From contig NW_002476317.1 of NCBI RefSeq assembly GCF_000189635.1, positions 496,001 to 560,000 of the forward strand: a DNA stretch of 64,000 bases. The letters run 5' to 3'. This stretch comes from Tetrahymena thermophila SB210. Its lineage: Eukaryota > Ciliophora > Oligohymenophorea > Hymenostomatida > Tetrahymenidae. A program made the translations under genes and the position numbers. This document shows positions 50,158-62,562 of this stretch, piece by piece. The notes beneath the pieces were generated by a model. It was not told where the DNA came from. It saw only the letters and a program-made list of their open reading frames with translations, and did no database searches. Position 1 is the stretch's first letter, and the number at the start of each line of letters is the position of its first letter.

Positions 50158-51041
50158 TTTAAATCAACCCTTTATACTTTAATTCTTAATTAGATATTTT
50201 TTTTTCAAACTATAAATTTTTTAACTTTAATTATAATATTTCTTTATTAAAACTGCCTGCTCACTACTTAGAGATTGATTTTATTATTTGAAAATGTTTG
50301 GATTTAAATAAAAATTGATATTTTTTAATATTTTAATTTAAAATTCTATTCAAAATAATTAAGAATCAAAGCTCATACTTTATATCTTCATAAATTATTT
50401 TAAAAATAAAATATATTAAAAGATAAATGAAAATTAATTGATAATTTGATTCATTATTTTTATTTTTTATTCAATTTTGAAAGATTGACTGTTCGTTTCA
50501 TAAAAATATATCAATTATGCAATTTTTATTATTTTTATTACTTAAAAATATTCATTGATGAATTTTATTTAAAAGCAAGCATATTGCATAATTACAATTC
50601 ATTTATAAGTAAAGTCTTAAACAAACAAAGAAACAAATAAACAAATAAATAAAGAAGCAACTTATTATAAGGAATTACTATAAAATTATAAATAAAATTG
50701 TATTAATAACTTTAGGAAATATATAAAATAACTTTGAGAAGTATATATGATATCATAGGATTCAGAAGAACTGATTGATATCAATCATTAATAATATGAT
50801 CTATTTAATAGAATGCACATCATTCACAATAATTAATTTTGTCGTTTGGAAAAACGTTTAATAAATTTAATTTTTATATAATTCTTTCAAATGCAAAGTG
50901 AAATATTTATTAGATATTCCTTGATGATAATTAATTTTGAGATAATTAATTTGATTGAAAAGAATAAAATTAGTAAATCACTATAGTAATCATTCGTCGT
51001 TATATTAATTATACTGTTAGTTATATTGCTATATTTTTGTA
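50158..51041. other. Intergenic
   Basis: A 0.9-kb AT-rich spacer. A frame at 50446-50640 lacks an ATG and is Phe/Tyr-rich noise. No gene is seen. Confidence 0.5.
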
Positions 51042-53993
51042 TCAGAATTTTTTATGATTGAAGAAAACAACTATGCATGTGATATCATCTCTGACTAAAC
51101 TTTCCTAATAATTAAAAAATACACAATTAGTCTTTAATATACATTAAATTTTAATATTTTACTCTCTTCCATGCATTAGTAGACTCTGTTATTAACCTCT
51201 CTGCAGCCTATTCTACTAAGCCTCTTTCATAGAATTGTCCAACAAACTTGATAACCTAATTCAAAACAAAAAGTTAGCTAATATAAATATAGATATGAAA
51301 GTATACCTCCTAGTCAGATAGATATTCCCAAACACCATCTGAGGCTACAATCATAAATTTATCTTCTTCTGTAATTTCCATTTCTTCAATTTCTTTTTTT
51401 TAGATTTTTGATTTATATTTTTTTAATACAAATTTAATTATTTTTTTTACCTGGCTCTGCAATAACACCTGCTTACACACCAACTTTATCACCCATACTT
51501 CTTGTCATTGCTAATCCAGGAAGATCCATATTTTATAACCAAACTCTTAAAGGCCCTAATGGTTATCCAGTGAAATCTATTAAGTTAAGAATATTTAAAA
51601 ATTACATAACAATTATATTGAAGATTAAATCTCATTGAAAAAATGGTTTTATTTATTCAATGAAAAGGTTAAAGGGAAAGGTGGAACAAATATTTTACCT
51701 CTTTAACAATCAACTCTTCCTCCATTTTTTATGATTCTTAATCTTTCTCTTTCTAGACTTGGTTTATGATCTGTTGAAAGTGGATGGGCCTTATATCCTG
51801 CAGTATTTGCTTTTTGCTTTCCAATCACTGCTCTTGAATCTCCAACATTAGCACAATATAGCTTATTTTCATGAATAAATACTGATATCAAAGTTGACCC
51901 ACTTAAATTACAGTCAAAATCTGCTGCAAATATCTCATGATTAGTCGTATAAAAACCTCTGCTGATGGCATTTTTAATGTTATCAGGAGAATAATCCTCA
52001 GGTTTTAAAAATTTGTGAACATTTTTAGGTAAGTTTTTCTTTATTAACTGAGAAACTAAATGACCATTCAAACCTATTTAAAGCATTAATACCATTTTAT
52101 AATTTTAATTTTTAATAAAAATACTAATTACCATGTCCATCTCCAACAGCAAATTAATAAATGTTTATATCAGAAAGTAATTTTGGATTAACAATAGCAG
52201 AATCCTAATTTGTTTTTGTCACCTTATTAATAGTACATCCAGCTTTGGTTTTCATAGAGTATCTAAACATTTAATTTGATGTAACCTTTATTATTAAATA
52301 TAAAATCATCAATCTTAAAATGCATTTATTTCAATTACATTTGCTTCTTCTTTAAATTAGCTAGGTTGACTATTAAAGTTATTAGTTCCTCCCAAATTCT
52401 ATTTATCTGGGGTGTATCTGGATGGAGTTATGCCATATTTCTTAATTGGTGAGAGGGTATTTTAGTAAGGTTTCAAAATATTTTGATTATTCGTACTCAT
52501 CAAATTGATAGAAGAATTATGATTTTGGTTGCTTGTTCTATAAAGCAAAAAAAATATTAATAATTAAGTTAGGTAATATTTATTTCTCAATTAAAAAGCA
52601 TACGTTTGTGGGTTTGATGTATTATTTTCCATCATTTTATTTAAGAGTTAAGAATTATGGACATTAATATCATATGAAGTGAACTTTTTTCTCTTATCTA
52701 CTGTATTCTCATCATGCGCCCTTTATTTTTAAATTAATCCAATTAGCTGAAAATAACAATATTAAATCTAAATATTATTCGTTCTTTATATCTAATTTAA
52801 CCAGAAAGAAAACCAACTAAAATCAAATTTCTAAAAAAGCTATAATAACTTTTTTATTATTCTTTTTTTTCTCTTTTTCTTATTTTTGTACTTTTATGTA
52901 CTGTGATTTGCTTAATTTTCGTTTCTGTTTTTTCAATTGCCCCAAAACCAAAAGATGAATACTTATTACAAAAATAACTAATTACATAGGGTGTTAATTC
53001 TAGTACTAATTATTGCCATTATTATTAATATTATTAGGTGTGTTGTCTAACTTCGGTAACTTTTAAATGGTACTAATATTTCCACCTTTGTTGTATGAGT
53101 CAATAGGAGCTTTTTCAATTATAAAAATTCAGAAATGAATTTCTATTTTATTTAACAAACAATTTATAATATTTTTTACCTTTGTTGTAGGGGTTATTTT
53201 AAATGTAAGGATTCCTTATTGAAAGGTTGTCATTTTCTTTACGATATGAATTGAATGTGTTTACCATTCCGTTCTTTTGATTAAAACTTGGATTTAATCC
53301 ATTTGCTACGCTAGGTTTATTTCCTTCAGACATTGGTTTTTCTTCTACATAAGAATGTAAATTTGGAAACTGAAGCTGAGATAAAGGAGGGAATTTTTAT
53401 GTCTTTTCATCAGTGTATCCTCCTTTTCTACTAATTTTTAACATTTTAAAGTTATTTTTTCCTAAATATTTTCAATTGATATTTACTTTTTGATATTCTC
53501 AATCTTATCTAACAAACTGATCTACTTTGGAGTTAATGCTATTTTATAAGTGTTTTTTAGTTAAAAAAATATTTTCAATAATTCTAAAATTTTTGATTTT
53601 TATATTCATCAATGTAAAAGTAAAGTAGATGAAACTTTAATAGCATATCCTTAAATAATTACCTTGGTTTTGATATTAATCTAATGAAGTTTTTGATTTA
53701 TTTTTATACTTTTAATCTGCTTAAAAATCAAATTCTGCGTTGCCAATTTTATAGTTTCTACCTCCAAAATTCAAAAGTTGCTATTAATTTTGCATCAATT
53801 GCTGTTTTTACTATATGGTCTTATTATGGTAGTTAATAGGATATGGTTGCATAGGCGAATTCAAATTAACTAGAGGCTATTATCGGTTGTTTAATCCTAA
53901 TGTATTGTTGTTAGCTAGTGCACTTTAAGTAAGTGGATGCTAGCTATATTATAAGCTCATTCCCGGAGAATAATTTACTTGCTTCCTATTCAT
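51042..53993 (-). CDS. PP2C-type protein phosphatase with long Q/N-rich N-terminus
   Basis: Twelve exons: 53663-53993, 53180-53461, 53007-53109, 52818-52977, 52604-52746, 52339-52537, 52132-52285, 51699-52073, 51451-51576, 51307-51392, 51163-51255, 51042-51104 (704 aa). Residues 1-410 are Gln/Asn/Pro-rich and probably disordered. The catalytic domain (415-704) has KTNQDS, FAVGDGHGLNGH with metal-binding DGHG, LYCANVGDSRAVIGK, LSTDHKP, GPLRVWLQ, PGLAMTRSMGD, FMIVASDGVWEYLSD and LVRDDITCIVVFF. All metal-ligand aspartates are present. Intron 52978-53006 is only 29 nt; it joins good frames but is unusually short. The role is Mg/Mn-dependent Ser/Thr dephosphorylation; the substrate is unknown. Confidence 0.9.
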
Positions 53994-55129
53994 TTATTTT
54001 GATATTATATAAGGTAATATTTTAATTTTTGATTATTTTTTCAGTGTTTATTAATTAAGTCCGACTAATAAAAATTTTTAATTGTTTGCGATTGTTATCT
54101 TTTTATTTCTATGATGATAGCTACTATGCTGAGTTGTTATTTCTTCAAATTAAAAATTAATTTTTACTTAAATACAATCTATATTATATATATTTTCTTT
54201 CTTGATTTCTAATTAATTATTTGAGTTAGAGATTTTAAGTAAATATTTTAACTAAGCTTGAATTGCTTAGCTTATAAATTGAATAATTTTCTTTTTATCT
54301 ATATTAATTATTTTTTTTTTTTGAATATTATCTTTTGGTTAGTTGAGCAAAAATTAATATTTTTCATCAAGAATTAATAACCGTATAAAATCTATCCATA
54401 TATAATTTTTTTATGCTTTAAAATTGGTTTCTTAATTCTAGTGGTAAATTATTCAGCTTTGGCAGATTTGACATCGAACTGGATAGATAGGTTTTAATAA
54501 AATTTCACAGTACATATATTTATCAAAACATATGAGAGTTTCAATCTACACCGTATAAGTTTAATAATATTAAATTTTAAATTATATTTAAGCAAAAATC
54601 TAATTTAAAATAAGTGTGGATTGTTGATACTTGTATTATCTAAATCAGTTTATATAATAAAATAGAGCATATTTTTTCTATTTATAAAACTCCTGCAGCC
54701 AGATAATTCTTTAAATTTAAATAAAATATATAATATTTTTACTCATTTAATACATTTTTGAAATATTTAAATATATCTAAAATCTTTTTTTATTTACACA
54801 AATTATAAAATAAAATTATAAAAATAATTTTTTTTGTTTTAAATTTAAATAAATGCTAAATATAATTGAAATGGTGATAAAAAATGTAAATAAATAAATA
54901 TTTTGATAAAATAATTACTTGCTTTATTTGTTTGCTTATTAGTTTGCTTGATTGCTTGGTTTTTAAAAGATAAGCAGACAGACAAGTTGTGATTAATTGT
55001 GTTGAGATAAAAAATATATCTTAACTATTTGAAACAGATTTTAAATATTAATTATTTCTTATTTCAATTTGATTGTTAAATAGTAGAAGAAGATAAAATA
55101 TTATTAGATATAGTTTTTATAAATATAAA
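53994..55129. promoter_or_regulatory. Divergent intergenic region
   Basis: 1.1 kb between the PP2C gene (-) and the LRR gene (+). AT-rich with TTGTTTGCTTATTAGTTTGCTTG repeats near 54927-54950. Both promoters should lie here; no specific site is recognised. Confidence 0.4.
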
Positions 55130-56971
55130 ATGTCTCAATTTAACAATTTATAGATATAGTTGTTAGAGTAGTAAAAAATTATTGATTATCTTAGAGTTAA
55201 ATATAGAAATTCTACAGGACATGATCCAGATATTCCATAATCATTAAATAAATTCTTAAATGTTTCAGTTTAAAATGCTCCAATCATGGAAAATGAGGAG
55301 GAAGCTAAAAAGTATTCAATAGAATAATCAGATTCTCAATTAACATTTTTGCAAGCTCTCTTATAGTTAGGATTGCCATCTAAAATTCCTCCAGAATTAA
55401 ATAAAAAGAAGGGCAGTGGAAGTATGAATTAATAATTTAAATTACCAGTAAGCAAAATAGAATTATTTGTTGGATATATAATAAATAGAAGGCAAATTAA
55501 ATTTAACTACATCATTTGATCCATAAAACCCATAGCACATGCTTGAGTCTATAAATTTATCAAATTTTGCTTTTAGAGTAATTAATTATTCTTTTGTTTT
55601 GATAAAAAAAATGAATTCAATCAATTTTAACTTAAAAATAGTAATTCAGTAAAAGCGGTCTAAAGGAATTACTTGATTCAGTTTAAGATATGAGATGTTT
55701 ATATAGCTTGACCTTATAAAATAATGGAATAAATGACACCTATACAGATGAATTGAGCATTCTATTTAATTTAACTCAAATAAAAAAAATTGATTTATCT
55801 AGAAATGAAATGGGTAGATCTGCTGGTATGGCTATTGCCAATTTACTTAAAACTTCAAGTTAGCATCTGGAATGGCTAGAGTAATATAAAATCACAAATA
55901 TTTTCAAATGGCATTTTATTTATTGTTATATTATTAATCTACAGTATCTCTAGAAATAGATTTGGAAGAGATGATGTGACTATAAGTCATTTAGTAGCTG
56001 GTTTGAGAAAATAATAAAACTTATTTCATATTTGTATGGATGCCAACACTCCTGATGTAACAAATAAGACTTTCGCTTAATCTGAATAAATAACAAGGCT
56101 AATTCATACAAATCATAATTTAATAAGTTTTGGATTAATTGATTCCAGAATAACTAAGACAGCTATACAAAATATTTAAACAGCCCTTGAAAATGACAAA
56201 TTACATATAATAAACTTGAACTTTTAGTACAGCTATTTAACATTAGAATAAATCTACTCTATAAGAAAAGGAATTCAAAAGAATAAAACTCTTGTTAAAT
56301 TAGATTTAAGTCACAATGCTCTCGATAGCATTTCAGGTATAGCTTTAGCAAAGGCTTTAAGAGATAATATTACTATAGCTCATGTTAATCTCTCACATAA
56401 TCATATGAAAAATTAATTTGCTTTTGAGTTAGCTGAAACATTAAAAGTGAATTAAGTGTTATTTGAAGTAGATATATCATACAATCCAATAGGTCCAGAA
56501 GGTGCTGAAGCTTTAGTTAAAGTTTTGCATGAAGACAATGAATCACTAGAAAGTCTCGGAGATATTTAAGGGTATTTAATTTAGATGTACTAAAGAAATA
56601 ATTATTTCATTTTTTTAATATTATAATAGAATTAATACAGAAATGGGAGCAGTAAATATTTAACTTTTAAGAAGAGCTTTAAAAACAAATTAAGTTAGTA
56701 AAGATGTTAGAAGCAAGCTTTTAGCTTCAAGTAAAAATATTAAATAAATATACAAACTTATTTTTAAAAATTTTTGAATTTTTGAATATGAATTGCAGGA
56801 AGAAATAGAAAAGGAGACAACCCAACTGATATCAATATTAACTAAACAGAATTTGAAGGAGAGAAAAAAGATATAGAATCAGAATTTGAAGACTATAAAA
56901 TTTGCTAGCCAATACTTTTTACTAATGACCCCTATCAGGATCCTAGCATATTTTAAATGTGGAACGTCTGA
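55130..56971 (+). CDS. Leucine-rich repeat protein, ribonuclease-inhibitor type
   Basis: Exons: 55130-55421, 55489-55577, 55642-55880, 55945-56571, 56630-56730, 56799-56971 (506 aa). A polar N-terminus with a possible short coiled coil (LLEQQKIIDYLR) leads into irregular LRRs of about 28 residues. Examples are LYSLTLQNNGIND, IKKIDLSRNEMG, LVKLDLSHNALDS, IAHVNLSHNHM and LFEVDISYNPIGPEGAEAL, a classic RI-type LRR signature. The C-terminal 45 residues are acidic and end FTNDPYQDPSIFQMWNV. RI-type LRR proteins bind protein partners; in ciliates and algae many are axonemal or cytoskeletal. No enzyme domain is present. Confidence 0.85.
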
Positions 56972-57349
56972 TTTTAGAAATTTTAAATTTAAATAAACAA
57001 ATACAAAAAAATTGAAGGAAATAAAGTTTTTGCATAAAGTGGAAAAATAATAAATGATAAATAAATTCTAAATACAGAGTAATACATTGAAAGATAAATT
57101 TAAATTATTGAGTTAAGGATACATAATTTATGGTAGATAACCGGGTGTATAGAGTGAAAAATTTGGGTTTTGAATTTTTTTAAATCTAATAAATTAATTT
57201 GTTATTTATTTATTTATTTATTATATTTTTAGGGTATATTATAACTTAATTATTAATTAATCTTTGTTTTAGAAGAATAATTCAAGTTGTTTTTTGTTTT
57301 TTTTGTTTATTATTATTTTTTTTGCTTTATAAATAATTTTAACTTTCAT
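56972..57349. other. Intergenic between convergent genes
   Basis: A 0.38-kb spacer with TTTATTTATTTATTTATTA near 57204 and T-rich tracts. Nothing else. Confidence 0.5.
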
Positions 57350-60267
57350 TCAAAAGAAAGTCCAATTGTAAAAGTAAGGTGCTTGACAAGGATTGCTTCC
57401 TATTGATTAAGCTAATTCTGTTTATACTGTGGTATTTGATTGCTGAATTTCCATATCCTCGAATTCAAAATCATCATAATTTTATTAAATTTACCTCTAT
57501 CTATCTGCATTCTGCTTTATATTTTTTAAAATGTTTTGCAAGAAATTATCTTTCATCCAAGAATATTATGGCACCTTCAATTTTCTTTCAAATTTCAGAA
57601 AAAATAGTTAAATTATTTTATTATGGTAATTAGTTAATTAAATAAAATAATTTACTTTTGATAAACATCTTCCCAGTTTATATTTTTAAACCATGGATGA
57701 TTTTTTACTTCATCAGAACTTTATGTGCCTAGCCTTTTAGAGGGATCTTTGCACATTAACTTTATTTATTAAAAATATAACTTTCACCTTTTTTTGTATG
57801 AAATTATTAATTTACCTTTTAAATAAAATCCCAACCTTCTTATGAAAGTCCTGAAGGTTTGTTTAATCTCTTATTCTGAACGCTATTAAATACTTATTTG
57901 GCATCATTTCCTTAAAATGGGTTCTCTCCATATAATAGCTCATAAGTTAAAATGCCAACACCATACCAATCTACTGCATGATTGTGTCCTTTTTGTTTTA
58001 TCATTTCAGGAGATAAATATGAAGGAGTACCACAAAAAGACTTTGTTTTTTTTCTTCTATTCATTCCTGTTTTAACCAACCCAAAATCTACAAGTTTAAT
58101 ATGTCCATCTATATCAATAAGTACATTTTCAGGTTTTAAGTCTCTATATATGATTCCCTTATTATGAAGAAACTCTATTGCTAAGACTAGTTCTGCGATG
58201 TACATTCTAGCAATATCTTCTTCCAGGCTATCGCCTCTGAATAAAAGTTTGCTTAGATCTTCTCTTTTTATAAGAAAATTAGTTTTGGTAAAGTTAAAAT
58301 TATTAATCCAAAATCTAATAAAACTTACCCTTATATATATTCTAGCACTAAATACAGGAAATTGATATCCTAAAAAGCAAAATGAAGCTAGCAAACAAAT
58401 GGATGACCCTTAATTTTTTCAAGAGTTTACCTTTCTTGTATAATATATTTTTCAGCTGATCTTCTGATAATCATATCTTTCCTCATTATTTTTATTGCAT
58501 AAAATTATTTATTTTTCATATATTATACTAAGTTAACTTCACCAAAACCTCCTGTACCTAATTATCTTATTAACAGAAAGTCGTCTTTTGATATTATGTC
58601 TTGATCTGACATAAAGCTACTTTTCAAAAGACATTACTTCAGTTTTTTGTGCTATTAGCAATTTTAAAGAAGTTTCATGACTTGATCACTTCTTCCAGGT
58701 CTAACTACTGAACCAGCTATTGAATATTTAGAGTAATACCTTGTTTCTTAGCTATTAATACTATTTGATATTAGTGAACTATTGTAAGAATCGAAAATAT
58801 TAAAAGTATTAATCCCATATAAAAGATCCTCAGCACACAATCCCTAATCGTTCTTTACAGAAGCATCTATTTTATGATCAAGAAGAATTTTAACTATTTA
58901 ATCATGATTGTTAGCAGATGCATAATGAAGAGCAGTACTCTTGGAGTGGTCTTACTGATTAATATCGCATAGATTATTTTCCAATATATACTATACACAT
59001 TCTAAAGATCCCCTAATGCTCGCCAGATGCAAAACTGTTCTTCCAAAAGAAGTGACAGCCTAAAAATTGCAACCAATTTAGTTTAGTCTTTCTAAAATTT
59101 GTCTATTTCCATGAATGCATGCATAGTGAGCAGCATTGTAATTGTCTCTGGACCTGTGTAATTAAATTAAATATTATTTTAAGATTGAATTTACAGAGGG
59201 ATTTTAATTTCAGACCCATCCTCTTTTTACTTCCATTATAAATGTGAATGAAAATTGATTAAATTTTAAGATATTTATCATTGATTAAATGAATGAAGTT
59301 TAATAAATAAAAATATGGGCTCAAACCTTTAATCTTCAAAACAATTTTATTTCTCTGTGTTATCAAAATTTATTAAGTAAATATTGAATATTAATCAATC
59401 GCAGCAAAAAGATATAGGTGAAATAGTTCCAAATTTAAGAAAAAAATAAATTTATAAACCACGTCGCATTTATGTTGATCATTTTCTTCTCAAGTAATTA
59501 GTCCAGTTTTTGCAAATCACCGCTTTCACAATAATCCCAAAATAATTCAGTGTTTTACATTACTTGTTTCCTAAATTTTTTACAAAAAAAAATAAATCTC
59601 CTAACATGCTTATTTCATTTGATCAATATTACCAGTATGTCTTCCATAAATCTTTCATTTAATTGCATGAGTTTAATTTCAAAAATAATTCTTTTAATTC
59701 TTCACCATCTTTTATCATGTTATATTTTTTATCATAAGTCATATCATAGATTAAAAATTTATTCTAATTCAATTAATCTTCACTAATTTCTTATTATTAG
59801 TCACAAAATTCAAGAAATTAAATAGAATGCCTTGAAAATTCAGCCAAATCTCTTTCAAATATGTCACTTTATTTGTATTCTTCTATGTTACTTTTTCTTC
59901 CAACCCCAACAAATGGGTCTGTCTACTGAACTTAATCTTATTGTTCTTCCATTTATTCTCTCAACTTATTAGAGATCTAATTATATTTAATAATTTGATA
60001 ATTAAATGCTTAATTGCACTTACTACGAATAAAGTCAAAAAAAGAGTCAATTATACAAATTAAATTAATTTATATTAAATATCCTTATTGGCTCAAAATC
60101 AATATTTTACCAGTTATTATTACATCTGATAAACTTACTTTTAGTATTTTAATTAGCAAATAAATACCTAAATAAACTTGATTATCTATACTTAAGCTAA
60201 TTTTTTTCGATTCAGGTTAGTATGATTCTATTTCATTTATTTTATTTATTAATGTTTACTAGGACAT
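57350..60267 (-). CDS. Ankyrin-repeat AGC-family protein kinase
   Basis: Exons: 59633-60267, 59460-59570, 58329-59153, 57816-58263, 57656-57759, 57350-57584 (785 aa). The N-terminal 210 residues are helical and Q-rich. Ankyrin repeats follow (about 215-380): DNYNAAHYACIHGN, GRTVLHLASIRGS, STALHYASANNHDQIVKILLDH. The kinase domain (about 440-720) has GTGGFGEV, YAIKIMRKD, IYRDLKPENVL, DFGLVKTG, FCGTPSYLSPEM and DWYGVGILTYELLYGENPF, all AGC hallmarks. An AGC C-tail follows with DDFEFEDM as a hydrophobic-motif candidate. All catalytic residues are intact. The first 100 residues read without an intron but are hydrophobic in places, so the true start may be the ATG at about 59938. Likely a signalling kinase controlled through the ankyrin part. 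Confidence 0.88.
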
Positions 60268-61279
60268 ATTATTTTTTTATAAAAACACAATACAATTGAA
60301 TTGTTTTGCAAAATTTCTAAATTTAATAATCTTTTGTCAGAGTTTATGGTTTGGTACTTTTGGAATTTTATTTATATATTTGAAGTATTAAGATATATCA
60401 TTTTTTGTATAAAAGTAATGTAAAATTAATAAATCACTCAAATTAAAACTTTCTTAAAAATAGCTTTATAGTATGTGTATTTTAGTTAGTGTTTAATAAA
60501 AATAGAAATAGTATATTAACTTTTTTCATATACAAATTCTTTAATTTTTAAGTTTTTATATTAAAAATAATATTAATTAATATAGTCTTTTAAATCCGAA
60601 TCTTTATGGTTATAATAATTAATTTAAATTTAAGTTAAATAAAATATTAAGAATTTATTAGATTTTTAAATATTAACAAAAATTAAATTATTTTTAGCTA
60701 AATAATTTTCAAAATATGATTAGTTCTTATCTAAAATACAATATAAATTAGATAATAATTAATGCAATAGAATTTAAATCTGAAAATCCTGAGCTAAGAA
60801 AAAAATAGGATAATAACAAAACCAAGAGATCTTAAAACCAAATTTTAAATAACAAAAGAAAGCAATAATTTCTAATTTTAAAAACTGTAAACCTTCATAT
60901 ATTAACAGTATCCTATAAAATGTTTTTGCTAATTAAACTATTAATTTATTAGGTTCTTATACCCAAAAAATTATATTTGAAATTGGTGTATATTTATTGG
61001 GATTTAAAGTATCGAAGTAAGATTCTAAAAAATAAAATGTTAAATCATACTTTTATTAAATGCAAATAAAACTAAAGGAAGAAACATTGAATAAATAAAA
61101 AGTTCAAATTTTGTTTATTCAACAAAAACATATAAATCTTATAATATATATTGGTTTGCGAACATTCTGAAAATCCTTCAATTTGTTATTTTATAATAAA
61201 TTAGTAACTGGTTAATAATATTTTAAACAAAAAGCAAAGAGTATATTAAAAATTTAAATTTAAAAAGCAAAGCCAAAGT
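60268..61279. promoter_or_regulatory. Divergent intergenic region
   Basis: 1.0 kb between the kinase (-) and the phosphatase (+). Very AT-rich; no motif recognised. Both promoters should lie here. Confidence 0.4.
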
Positions 61280-61759
61280 ATGTTCGGAGAAGATAAACAT
61301 CTAATTTTAAAAACTTAAGAAGGATAATAAGAAAAAGGTAAACTGTATTTAGGCAATATATGGGCTGCTGAAAATCTTATAAACCAAAATGACGAATAGA
61401 TAAAAGCAATTTTAACAGTAGCTTCAAATACAAATTTAGTTTATGACCCATAAGAATTTAGACATAAAATTATTGAAGCAAATGACGATCCTTCTTTTAA
61501 TCTTAGCCCAAACTTTGATGAAGGAGTTAGATTTATAGATGAGCATTTGTAACAGACTAATGTTTTAGTACATTGTTTTGCAGGAGTTTCAAGAAGTACT
61601 ACATTAGTTTTGGCATATTTAATGAAACATCACAATATTGGATTAGATGATGCCTTAAAATTAGTTAGACAAAAAAGGCAAATTGCTGGTCCAAATTATG
61701 GGTTTATGAAGTAGTTAAAAGAATATGAATAAAAATTGAAAGCAAAGTAAAATTAATGA
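61280..61759 (+). CDS. Dual-specificity protein phosphatase
   Basis: A single exon of 159 aa, which is the minimal catalytic domain of atypical DUSPs. The signature HCFAGVSRS places the nucleophile at Cys99 and the phosphate-binding Arg at 105, followed by TTLVLAYLM as in DUSPs. [12 protein letters not shown] near the N-terminus matches the start of the DUSP fold. Asp69 or Asp70 (ANDDPSFNL) is in the position of the general acid. The C-terminus ends [17 protein letters not shown], the usual P-N-x-x-F-x-x-QL helix. There is no MAP-kinase-binding or other targeting domain. It sits divergently from the AGC kinase gene, but nothing shows a functional link. Confidence 0.93.
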
Positions 61760-62562
61760 AATAATTTTTGATACTAAATTAAACTTAAAAAGTTAAAATA
61801 TGTATTTTCTTAAAAAAATGTTTTTCCTATGTTTTTATAGAAGTAAGTTTTCATGAGATTAAATTGCAATACCTTAAAAACTGATAGAGTTTTTTATTCA
61901 CTAACATTTATTTTTAAATAAACTTAATAACTTTCTTAAATTTAAATTCAAAGTCTTAGTAAAGTATTCGATTGTCAAGTTAGCTCATGCAAGTTTTTTA
62001 TGTTTTTTTTTTAAATTTAAGAATTTAATTACATAAATAATTAGAAACATTTTTATTATTTATTGACTTATTTGATTTTTCACTAGTCTTTCAAATAATT
62101 ATTGAATTTAATTTAAAAAATGATTTGGATAAAACGAGTTGTGGTAGCTTTACATTTGAGTCTTATTAAATTCTTTTATAAAATTGAAAAATTAATTGAT
62201 TTATGTTAATTATGCTAATAGAATAATTTTTAAAATTTTTTCATAAATCATCATCTAAAATTATAAATTAAAAAATAAATTATTTCTAAAAGTTAAAAAA
62301 TATTTGTTTCTTTTTTGCATTTAATAAATTTGAATTAAAATTATTTAAATAGAACTAAATATTTATTATACTTACAATTGTATTTATTAATTTTTTTTTT
62401 CCATAAGGAAAGGATCAATAATCTATCTTTTAAATCACAAACTTACTTTTTTAGGCTTTTGTGGTGAGTTTATTTTTAATTTCTTATTTTTTACTGATTT
62501 TGTTTATTCTTTTTTGTTTTAATAAAAGAAAAAAATAAAAAAATATCTTTTCTATTAGATAA
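61760..62562. other. Intergenic
   Basis: A 0.8-kb AT-rich spacer between plus-strand genes; nothing seen. Confidence 0.5.

Noticed and set aside
50446..50640. Open frame rich in Phe and Tyr
   Set aside because: No ATG start, no motif, and composition identical to the surrounding AT-rich spacer.
57379..57633. Plus-strand 84-codon frame with hydrophobic stretches
   Set aside because: It is antisense to the last exon and intron of the ankyrin-AGC kinase, whose reading gives a proper AGC C-tail.
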